Assembly (NCBI GenBank): GCA_002439285.1
Contig: DJTQ01000384.1
Location: forward strand, 1 to 7,244
Length of the DNA: 7,244 bases
Direction of reading: 5' to 3'
Source: Paenibacillaceae bacterium UBA6304
GTDB taxonomy: Bacteria > Bacillota > Bacilli > Paenibacillales > Paenibacillaceae
The position numbers and the translations under genes are program-made. This document shows positions 1 through 5,257 of this stretch, one piece after another. The notes beneath the pieces are model-generated. The model was not told where the DNA came from. It ran no database searches and saw nothing but the letters and a program-made list of their open reading frames with translations. Each line of letters begins with the position of its first letter. Position 1 is the first letter of the stretch.

Positions 1-60
1 AGTAACGCTAGTCCGTTTAAAGTAACGCTAGTCCGTTTAAAGTAACCAACAAGTCCATTT
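1..60. repeat. 20-bp tandem repeat, two exact copies plus a diverged third
   Basis: Positions 1-20 and 21-40 are identical 20-mers that begin AGTAACGCTA and end GTCCGTTTAA. Positions 41-60 look like a decayed third unit: AGTAAC is kept, the middle is changed, and AGTCCATTT replaces AGTCCGTTT. The array starts at base 1, so it probably continues beyond the window. Read on the minus strand, the unit carries AAACGGAC and GCGTTA, resembling a shortened form of the 21-bp TAACGGACAC repeats at 2912-3094. It lies directly downstream of the HxlR-type gene stop codon. Confidence 0.85.
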
Positions 61-68
61 CAGTCGGC

Positions 69-443
69 TCACTGATTTAGTATACTCTCCTCCAACACCG
101 CGGACTTGTCTCCATACTCCTTAATTATGTGCCGCTCGCCCCAAGCGCACAGGGAGTCGAGAATCCCCCTCAGGCTCATGCCGTATTCGCTAAGTTCGTA
201 CTCGACTCTTGGCGGAACCTCATTGTAACTGATCCGGTTAACGATGCCGTCCTTCTCCAACTCCCTTAACTGCTGGGTCAGCATCTTCTGGGTAATAGCG
301 GGCATGAGACGTCTCAATTCGCTCGTTCTTTTTTTGCCGTGTGTTAAATGACAGAGAATGACGCACTTCCATTTCCCACCGATCACTTCCAAAGTAGCTT
401 CTACCGATATGTTGTACTTCTTGTTCTTATTTGCCGTAGCCAC
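69..443 (-). CDS. HxlR-family winged-helix transcriptional regulator
   Basis: This is a 124-residue DNA-binding protein of the HxlR (YodB/YtcD-like) family, whose members bind short palindromes as dimers and mostly repress neighbouring genes. The family core is clear: VEATLEVIGGKWKCVIL near residues 14-30, TSELRRLMPAITQKMLTQQLRELEKDGIV for the recognition helix and wing entry, then VPPRVEYELSEYG for the wing, and a C-terminal dimer helix with LCAWGERH. I chose the GTG at 443 because GGGGGAGG lies 7 nt upstream of it. An ATG nine codons earlier (470) has that purine run inside its coding sequence instead. Cys27 and Cys31 lie in the first DNA-binding-domain helix, but the N-terminal redox Cys of YodB is absent, so thiol sensing cannot be claimed. 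The gene is divergent from the aldo/keto reductase and probably represses itself through the palindrome at 477-498. The effector is unknown. Confidence 0.93.
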   Translation of the reverse strand: MATANKNKKYNISVEATLEVIGGKWKCVILCHLTHGKKRTSELRRLMPAITQKMLTQQLRELEKDGIVNRISYNEVPPRVEYELSEYGMSLRGILDSLCAWGERHIIKEYGDKSAVLEESILNQ

Positions 444-450
444 ATTCTTG

Positions 451-458
451 CCTCCCCC
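451..458 (-). promoter_or_regulatory. Ribosome binding site that sets the GTG start of the HxlR-type gene
   Basis: On the minus strand this reads GGGGGAGG, followed by CAAGAAT (7 nt) and GTG. Its strength and spacing favour the GTG at 443 over the ATG at 470. Confidence 0.75.
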
Positions 459-476
459 ATTGATATACATTGTCCA

Positions 477-498
477 ATAGGTACTTTTTAGTACCTAT
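477..498. promoter_or_regulatory. Perfect inverted repeat, probable HxlR operator
   Basis: ATAGGTACT (477-485) and AGTACCTAT (490-498) are exact reverse complements separated by TTTT. The site lies about 33 bp upstream of the GTG start of the HxlR-type gene, where a bound dimer would block transcription. GTAC-bearing palindromes of this size are typical of HxlR-family operators. On the minus strand a TAATAT (503-498) overlaps the palindrome and could be a -10 element, but I find only a poor -35. That this is the regulator's own site is inferred from position and symmetry. Confidence 0.7.
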
Positions 499-556
499 AT
501 TACTTTAAAGTGCGTACTGTTCATAGTTATCCTGATGTTTGATAATAGCATTGTGG

Positions 557-667
557 CTTATTTATGTCCACGTCCACCGGATCAACAATTTCCGCCTGCC
601 TCATCCCCGAGAATCGGAGAGCCAGCACGATCGCAATTATGTTCTCAGGGCTTAGGGTAGCGTCCCG
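557..667 (-). pseudogene. Remnant resembling a tyrosine recombinase/integrase catalytic domain
   Basis: One minus-strand frame reads without a stop through RDATLSPENI, IAIVLALRFSGMRQAEI and VDPVDVDINK. This matches the layout around the first catalytic Arg of tyrosine recombinases (hydrophobic helix, then TGLRxSEI, then a DID-type strand), with SGMRQAEI in the motif position. The frame ends in TAA at 527-529. There is no start, no ribosome binding site, and neither the His-x-x-Arg box nor the catalytic Tyr, so only about 37 residues of the domain remain. It lies between the HxlR-type gene and the reductase and overlaps the latter's upstream region. The match is short and judged by eye, so a chance resemblance is possible. 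Confidence 0.45.
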
Positions 668-742
668 CAAAAAGGGTAACGATAAAGGAACTGACTTTTG
701 TGAAACCCGATAATAAATATATGATTAGGAGTGGGAGTAAAA

Positions 743-1585
743 ATGATAAAGCATTTGCAAGATACGTTTACGCTGCACAACGGAATCAAGATGCCCGGAT
801 TAGGTTTGGGCGTTTTCAAAGTCGAAGAAGGCCCCGAATTGGTCCAAGCGATAAAAGCCGCAGTGAAGCATGGTTACCGTAGTATCGATACAGCGGCAGT
901 CTATCAAAATGAAAGCAGCGTAGGCGAAGCTATTGCTGAGCTGCTTACAGAGTCCACGGTTTCAAGAGAAGATCTGTTCGTTACCTCGAAAGTATGGAAC
1001 TCCGATCTGGGCTATGAGTCCACCTTGGCTGCTTATGAAACAAGTTTGAACAAGCTAGGCTTGGACTACCTAGACCTATATCTTATCCATTGGCCTGTTA
1101 AAGGCAAATATAAAGAGGCGTGGCGCGCCCTGGAAACCTTGTACCGGAACGGGCGGGTCAAAGCTATCGGGGTAAGTAATTTCCAAATTCATCATCTTGA
1201 GGACCTTATGAAGGACGCTGAAATCAAGCCGATGATCAATCAGGTAGAATTCCACCCCCGCCTTACGCAAAAGGAATTGATCGCTTTTTGCCAGGAACAG
1301 GGCATTCAAATGGAGGCGTGGTCCCCGCTCATGCAGGGCGAGCTCCTGGATAACCCCGTATTGAAGGACATTGCCGGAAAATACGATAAGTCCGTGGCTC
1401 AAGTCATTCTGCGATGGGATGTGCAGCATGGCGTTATCACAATTCCAAAGTCTACGAAAGAGCAGCGAATCATCGAGAACGCAGCCCTCTTTGACTTTGA
1501 GCTGACGGAAGATGATATGAGCCAAATCGACGGGTTGAACGAAGATCGCCGGGTCGGCCCGGACCCGGACAATTTTGATTTTTAA
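743..1585 (+). CDS. Aldo/keto reductase (YvgN/YtbE-like)
   Basis: This is a 280-residue cytosolic NADPH-dependent (beta/alpha)8-barrel oxidoreductase. Family members reduce aldehydes such as methylglyoxal and other reactive carbonyls; the actual substrate cannot be read from sequence. The catalytic tetrad is complete: Asp49 and Tyr54 in SIDTAAVYQNE, Lys83 in TSKVWN, and His116 in LYLIHWP. Further signatures are IGVSNF (142-147), NQVEFHP, AWSPL and the cofactor-binding IPKSTKEQRI segment near the C-terminus. I chose ATG743, which follows AGGAGTGGGAG; a GTG four codons upstream (731) lies inside that ribosome binding site. Length and N-terminus (DTFTLHNGIKMPGLGLGVFKV) fit the Bacillus YvgN type. 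It is monocistronic, followed by a terminator, and divergent from the HxlR-type regulator. About 240 bp including a recombinase-like remnant separate its start from the regulator's operator, so control by that regulator is uncertain. Confidence 0.95.
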   Translation: MIKHLQDTFTLHNGIKMPGLGLGVFKVEEGPELVQAIKAAVKHGYRSIDTAAVYQNESSVGEAIAELLTESTVSREDLFVTSKVWNSDLGYESTLAAYETSLNKLGLDYLDLYLIHWPVKGKYKEAWRALETLYRNGRVKAIGVSNFQIHHLEDLMKDAEIKPMINQVEFHPRLTQKELIAFCQEQGIQMEAWSPLMQGELLDNPVLKDIAGKYDKSVAQVILRWDVQHGVITIPKSTKEQRIIENAALFDFELTEDDMSQIDGLNEDRRVGPDPDNFDF

Positions 1586-1633
1586 CCAAGATGCATGCCA
1601 GATAAACACCAATATGTTCATACCGGAAACGCA

Positions 1634-1680
1634 AAGAACCTGGCCACCTCCTCTGAGGGAGCCAGGTTCTTCTTTTCTTT
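1634..1680 (+). terminator. Rho-independent terminator after the aldo/keto reductase
   Basis: AAGAACCTGGC (1634-1644) pairs perfectly with GCCAGGTTCTT (1661-1671), an 11-bp stem. The loop can form a further CCTC/GAGG pairing (1647-1650 with 1655-1658). A T-rich tail, TTCTTTTCTTT, runs from 1670 to 1680. It also lies beyond the stop of the convergent LLM gene (1709), but the minus-strand tail is only TTTGCGTTT, so it should work mainly for the plus strand. Confidence 0.88.
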
Positions 1681-1708
1681 GTATCTAAATAGCTCAAAAG
1701 TGCCTAAA

Positions 1709-2770
1709 CTATTCCTTCGGCTCGCCGGCCGCTTCCCAGCGGGCAACTTCTTCCCTTACCCGGGGCGCCACTTCGGTACCCAGCTGTTCGATCGAACGCA
1801 TGACGTCCTCATGCGGCATCGTGCCGAGCGGGCAGTGAAGCATAAACCGGGTGATGCCGACATTTTTGCGCAGATAGATGATCTTCTCCGCGACCGTTTC
1901 CGGATCGCCTACGTATAAGGCACCCTCCAGACTTCGCGCGGCATCGAAGGAAGCGCGGCCGTAATGGCCCCAACCCCGCTCCCGGCCGATCACGTTCATC
2001 GCGGCCTGAGTCGACGGGAAGAACTTATCCGCAGCCGCCACCGTATCCTCGCCGACAAAGCCGTGCGAGTGCGAAGCAACCGGCAGCTTGGAAACATCAT
2101 GCCCGGCTTGAGCGGCCGCCTTCTTGTACAACTGCACCAGCGGGGCAAACTGCGTCGGCCGTCCGCCGATAATCGCGAGCACCAGCGGCAAGCCGAGCAG
2201 CCCTGCCCGGATCACGGATTCCGTGTTGCCGCCACTACCGATCCACACCGGCAACGGCTGCTGAACCGGACGCGGATAAACCCCAAGGTCATGGATGGCC
2301 GGCCGATGATTGCCGCTCCAGGTGACTTTTTCCGATTCGCGTAATCTCAGCAGCAGGTCCAGCTTCTCCTCAAACAACTCCTCATAATCGTTCAAATCGT
2401 AGCCGAACAACGGAAAGGACTCAATAAATGATCCCCGCCCCGCCATAATCTCAGCCCGGCCATTCGAAAGTCCGTCCAGGGTCGCAAAATCCTGGAACAC
2501 GCGTACCGGATCGTCGGATGACAACACGGTCACCGCGCTCGTCAAGCGGATCCACTTGGTCTGCATCGCTGCCGCTGCCAATACGAGCGTGGGCGATGAA
2601 GCCGCATAATCCTTCCGGTGGTGCTCACCTACCCCAAACACGTCCAGTCCGACCTTGTCCGCCAGGACAATCTCCTCCACGACTTCACGCAGACGCTGCG
2701 CGTGGCTAATAACTTCGCCGGTTTCAACATCCGGTGTAGTCTCGACAAATGTGCTTAATCCTATTTCCAT
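1709..2770 (-). CDS. LLM-class flavin-dependent oxidoreductase
   Basis: This is a 353-residue protein of the bacterial luciferase-like superfamily (flavin-dependent TIM-barrel oxidoreductases). It resembles the subgroup typified by Atu2307 (PDB 2I7G). Visible signatures are MEIGLSTF at the N-terminus, GVGEHH (46-51), TSAVTVLSSDDPVRVFQDFATLD (77-99), GRAEIMAGRGSFIESFPLFGYD (104 onward), PLPVWIGSGG and VASHSHGFV in the second half, and a C-terminal LGTEVAPRVREEVARWE. The start at 2770 follows GGGAGG by 8 nt; an ATG eight codons earlier has that site inside its frame. Substrate and reaction are unknown, and many relatives have no assigned function. The gene is GC-rich, stands alone, and is convergent with the aldo/keto reductase. 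Upstream of it are about 140 bp of ordinary spacer and then the repeat cluster. I found no convincing promoter. Confidence 0.93.
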   Translation of the reverse strand: MEIGLSTFVETTPDVETGEVISHAQRLREVVEEIVLADKVGLDVFGVGEHHRKDYAASSPTLVLAAAAMQTKWIRLTSAVTVLSSDDPVRVFQDFATLDGLSNGRAEIMAGRGSFIESFPLFGYDLNDYEELFEEKLDLLLRLRESEKVTWSGNHRPAIHDLGVYPRPVQQPLPVWIGSGGNTESVIRAGLLGLPLVLAIIGGRPTQFAPLVQLYKKAAAQAGHDVSKLPVASHSHGFVGEDTVAAADKFFPSTQAAMNVIGRERGWGHYGRASFDAARSLEGALYVGDPETVAEKIIYLRKNVGITRFMLHCPLGTMPHEDVMRSIEQLGTEVAPRVREEVARWEAAGEPKE

Positions 2771-2778
2771 GGGCTGAT

Positions 2779-2784
2779 CCTCCC
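2779..2784 (-). promoter_or_regulatory. Ribosome binding site that sets the start of the LLM oxidoreductase
   Basis: The minus strand reads GGGAGG, then ATCAGCCC (8 nt), then ATG at 2770. The protein then begins MEIGLSTF, the usual N-terminus of this subgroup. Confidence 0.75.
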
Positions 2785-2911
2785 GACTCGTCATATCATC
2801 TAGGCTGTAATCGTACCAGTTACTTTATTTTGGCCTTTCAATCCGGCTTTTTCAAGTATGGGATTTTGTTTTCTTCCCTATGTGGGAGGAACGCGAGTCC
2901 TGGCCCACTCC

Positions 2912-3094
2912 TAACGGACACCAGAGCCGTTAAATCCACCAAATTCACCGTTTTTGAAAACTAACGGACACAGCGGACGTTATTCGGGATAAAATGGCTC
3001 TCCTCTAGCACAAAACACCCTAATAAGCGCACGTGTGTCCGTTAGAAATCAAAAGGAGCTCAAATCACCTAAATAACGGCCGCTGTGTCCGTTA
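2912..3094. repeat. Dyad cluster of four 21-bp imperfect palindromes
   Basis: Four 21-bp elements share TAACGGACAC at one end and nearly all share CGTTA at the other. They are 2912-2932 (plus), 2962-2982 (plus), 3024-3044 (minus) and 3074-3094 (minus). The second and the reverse complement of the fourth differ at one base of 21. Within each arm the starts are 50 bp apart, with 29-bp spacers. Both outer and inner pairs are centred on 3003, so the whole is a 71-bp arm, a 41-bp centre and an inverted 71-bp arm. The inner ends of the spacers also agree (TTTTGA just before TAACGGACAC, read toward each copy). It lies between the LLM gene and the membrane protein gene, away from any visible promoter. 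It resembles interspersed Paenibacillus intergenic repeats as I recall them; function is unknown. Confidence 0.9.
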
Positions 3095-3208
3095 AAGTTC
3101 AACAACAAACCAGTAACCGACCCTATCCTCGAATCGGAACGGAAACGCTCCCTTCCAAACACATTAGGGCCAAGGGCTATATGTACAAAAGAACGTAGTG
3201 GTCGTGGG

Positions 3209-3898
3209 TTAGTTTGTTCCCGGCTCCAAATACAGTTTGTCCAAAGCCTTTAACATCGAATGAATGAATTGCTCAGGCGAACCCTGTTTGCTCTTGCCCT
3301 CCAGCATCACTCCGAGCGTCATGCCATCAACTAGACTAAACCTAAACATAGAACTAACACCGTACTTTCCTGCGTTAAGCAGATCGAACCCCATTATGTC
3401 CTTCAATTGAATTTCGTATCGGTCTCCAATCTCCGAGGAAGCCATTACAATAATAATCAAGTACTCTAATTTTTGCAGGGTTGCAGCGTCGATCTCGGTG
3501 TGAAATTTGATTCTGCGCTTTAATACCACGGATGCAATGATGCCCCCAACACACGCTGCCGATGCACTACGATTGAGAGTATCCGTGAAATAAAGAACCA
3601 GTAGTAGAATAAGAAGAGCCCATAGCGTAAATGTAAGATATATCCTTTTGTCTTTGGCAGGTAACCGTTGATACCAAAAACCTTTTCCCGGCCTGTAAGG
3701 CGTTGTTTTCCCGTCAATGATCCGCTGTATTCTCGGAAGAAGCAATGCGATACCGATAATTACTAATGCATATACTAATACCTCAAGCCAATCCCTATGA
3801 GGAAGAGAAACAATAATCATAAAGGGAAGGAAAATTAGCAAGACCCATGAAATAAATCGAAACAACTTAAATCTCCCGATGATCTCCTTGCTATCCAT
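3209..3898 (-). CDS. Four-helix membrane protein of unknown function
   Basis: I do not recognise this 229-residue protein. It has four hydrophobic segments at about residues 13-32, 38-55, 87-105 and 111-126. They form two hairpins joined by a basic, Gly/Pro-bearing loop (TPYRPGKGFWYQRL, about 65-79). Residues 130-229 are soluble and look like alternating beta strands and helices (YEIQLKDIMGFDL, SMFRFSLVDGMTLGVMLEGK, then a C-terminal helix). This layout of membrane hairpins followed by a compact beta-rich domain recalls bacterial PH-like membrane proteins, but that is only an impression. The ATG at 3898 is well placed: AAGGAG lies 7 nt upstream. No signal-peptide cleavage site is evident. The gene is visibly more AT-rich than cdaR and the kinase gene. 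It stands alone, divergent from cdaR, with the repeat cluster downstream. A TATTAT at about 3932-3927 could be its -10 element, but the -35 is poor. Confidence 0.85.
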   Translation of the reverse strand: MDSKEIIGRFKLFRFISWVLLIFLPFMIIVSLPHRDWLEVLVYALVIIGIALLLPRIQRIIDGKTTPYRPGKGFWYQRLPAKDKRIYLTFTLWALLILLLVLYFTDTLNRSASAACVGGIIASVVLKRRIKFHTEIDAATLQKLEYLIIIVMASSEIGDRYEIQLKDIMGFDLLNAGKYGVSSMFRFSLVDGMTLGVMLEGKSKQGSPEQFIHSMLKALDKLYLEPGTN

Positions 3899-4016
3899 AC
3901 TCGTGCTCCTTCTTTAAAAATAGATAATAACTTTTTTGCCAAACAACCACATATTTCCTGTCATTCAAACATTTATCGCCGGGCACCTTCCAACTTATTC
4001 TGTTAAACATTGCCCC

Positions 4017-4045
4017 TTCAACACCTCCCGCTCATCGTCTATAAT
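4017..4045 (+). promoter_or_regulatory. Candidate sigma-A promoter of cdaR
   Basis: A perfect TATAAT (4040-4045) lies 17 bp after TTCAAC (4017-4022), a weak match to TTGACA. Transcription would start near 4052, giving a leader of about 85 nt before the TTG start. The weak -35 would suit a promoter needing activation, consistent with CdaR-type regulators, but that is inference. Confidence 0.45.
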
Positions 4046-4067
4046 TTTGTTCATATGCACAAATCAA

Positions 4068-4110
4068 TTGGTTGCTTACCCTTAATGTACCAGTGAACAT
4101 ATTCAACCAA
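4068..4110. promoter_or_regulatory. Inverted repeat in the cdaR leader
   Basis: TTGGTTG (4068-4074) and CAACCAA (4104-4110) are exact reverse complements 29 bp apart, lying between the candidate promoter and the ribosome binding site of cdaR. They could be two half-sites for a regulator or a leader hairpin. The arms are short, so chance is possible. Confidence 0.3.
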
Positions 4111-4124
4111 CTATCCCAGATCAG

Positions 4125-4131
4125 AAGGAGG
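4125..4131 (+). promoter_or_regulatory. Ribosome binding site that sets the TTG start of cdaR
   Basis: AAGGAGG is followed by CCCTCCA (7 nt) and TTG at 4139. No in-frame ATG or GTG lies nearby that would preserve the conserved N-terminus, so a TTG start is well supported. Confidence 0.8.
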
Positions 4132-4138
4132 CCCTCCA

Positions 4139-5167
4139 TTGTTCCAGCTTTCCGAGAAACAGGCGCAGGAAATAGTCGATAAGATGATGCGGGACATCCC
4201 CTACAACATCAATATCATGAATGACAAAGGCATCATCGTCGGCAGCGGCAAAAAAGAAAGAGTAGGCACGGTGCACCAAGGCGCGGTAAAAGCGCTGGCA
4301 ACGGGCAAAATGGTGGAGGTTTGGGAGGACGGCCGTTTTGAGAAAAAAGGCACCAATGAACCGATCGTCATCGGCGAGGAGCGCGTTGGCGTAATCGGCA
4401 TTTCCGGGAATCCGGACGAGGTCCGGCCTTTTTGCAATATCGTGAGAACGACTGTGGCGCTGCTGATCGAGCAAAAGACCGCCCTGGAGCATCAGGCCCG
4501 GGAGGCCAACCGCAAGAAGGCATTCGTGGAAATGCTGCTCGCCCATGAAGGCGCCTACTCTCAAAAGCTAAGAAAGGAAGCCGCGACATATAAGCTCGAC
4601 TTGATGTTAAAGACCGTGGTGCTGATGCTGAAGCGGGCGGAGTTGAACGAGGAACTGGCGAAGCTGCTTTTTGCACACCCCACTTTTCTCATGGAAAAAA
4701 ACTCCCTACTGGTCCTCGTGCAAAATCAGTCCGAACCCGACAAGCTGGTGACGCAACTGGCCAAGATTCAGCCCGGGCTACTCCTTTCCGTCGGCAGACT
4801 GGAGAGCCAAATCGCGGACAGCTACCGTCAGGCCAAATCCGCGATGAATATTCTGCTCGCCTTGAGTCCCCCTTTCCGGATCATCTATTACGAAGAGGTG
4901 GCATTCCTGGTTCAATTGAGTCAAGCCGATCTGACGCCGGACCAGAACGCGGCCGGCAAGCTGGAGGATACCGTGGACTTGATGGAAACGCTCCGCAGCT
5001 TCATCAACAACAATGGAAGCATCTCGCTTACGTCGGCTGAGTTGAACATTCACCGCAATACGCTGCAGTACCGGCTAAAACGGATCCAGACGCTAACCGG
5101 AAGGGATCCGCACAACCTGCTCCAGCTCTTCGAGCTGACGTACGGACTGCTTGCACTGTATAAATAA
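4139..5167 (+). CDS. cdaR: CdaR-type sugar diacid/glycerate utilisation regulator
   Basis: This is a 342-residue transcriptional regulator. CdaR of E. coli activates the galactarate, glucarate and glycerate genes, and Bacillus relatives such as YsfB sit by glycolate or glycerate genes. The N-terminal sugar-diacid recognition domain (about 4-130) shows ERVGTVHQGA (40-49), GTNEPI (71-76) and VGVIGISGNPDEVRPF (83-98). A degenerate middle domain follows (about 140-270). The C-terminal PucR-type helix-turn-helix begins near 285, with LTSAELNIHRNTLQYRLKRI as the DNA-reading part and NLLQLFELTYGLLALY at the end. It starts at TTG, backed by AAGGAGG 7 nt upstream, has its own candidate promoter, and lies convergent with the permease-kinase operon that it probably activates. 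The stop codon is only 1 nt from a shared terminator hairpin. The effector is inferred from family and neighbours. Confidence 0.92.
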   Translation: MFQLSEKQAQEIVDKMMRDIPYNINIMNDKGIIVGSGKKERVGTVHQGAVKALATGKMVEVWEDGRFEKKGTNEPIVIGEERVGVIGISGNPDEVRPFCNIVRTTVALLIEQKTALEHQAREANRKKAFVEMLLAHEGAYSQKLRKEAATYKLDLMLKTVVLMLKRAELNEELAKLLFAHPTFLMEKNSLLVLVQNQSEPDKLVTQLAKIQPGLLLSVGRLESQIADSYRQAKSAMNILLALSPPFRIIYYEEVAFLVQLSQADLTPDQNAAGKLEDTVDLMETLRSFINNNGSISLTSAELNIHRNTLQYRLKRIQTLTGRDPHNLLQLFELTYGLLALYK

Positions 5168-5205
5168 AGCAGGCGGCACCGAGAGACCCTCTCGATACCG
5201 CCTGC
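5160..5205. terminator. Shared hairpin terminator between cdaR and the glycerate kinase gene
   Basis: GCAGGCGG (5169-5176) pairs with CCGCCTGC (5198-5205). Above a small asymmetric bulge, CGAGAG (5180-5185) pairs with CTCTCG (5189-5194) around an ACC loop. On the minus strand the stem is followed by TTTATTTAT, a usable T-rich tail, so it should stop the kinase operon. On the plus strand the sequence after it (CACTTGCTC) has no T run, so for cdaR it may only stabilise the message end. It sits 1 nt after the cdaR stop codon. Confidence 0.72.
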
Positions 5206-5257
5206 CACTTGCTCTGTAGTAGTCTATTCGCGTGCAAATTCCGCGCCACCCTACGCC

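Noticed and set aside
698..725. Possible promoter TTGTGA - 16 bp - TATGAT before the aldo/keto reductase
   Set aside because: Transcription would start at about 732, inside the ribosome binding site, leaving almost no leader. The real promoter is probably elsewhere.
1076..1621. Minus-strand frame of 181 codons opposite the aldo/keto reductase
   Set aside because: The reductase has its full catalytic tetrad and normal length. The antisense product has no domain, and its start lies next to the terminator region.
2749..2964. Plus-strand frame of 71 codons upstream of the LLM gene
   Set aside because: It overlaps the LLM start and runs into the repeat element. It has no ribosome binding site or recognisable sequence.
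2912..3094. CRISPR-like reading of the evenly spaced repeats
   Set aside because: Only four copies exist, in opposing orientations, with diverged palindromic units and spacers that share sequence. There are no cas genes nearby.
3095..3208. Search for a terminator after the membrane protein gene
   Set aside because: I found no stem with a T-rich tail on the minus strand between the stop codon and the repeat cluster. The dyad itself might serve, but it lacks a T run.
4121..4564. Minus-strand frame of 147 codons opposite the start of cdaR
   Set aside because: It is the shadow of the conserved diacid recognition domain, with no ribosome binding site or known motif.
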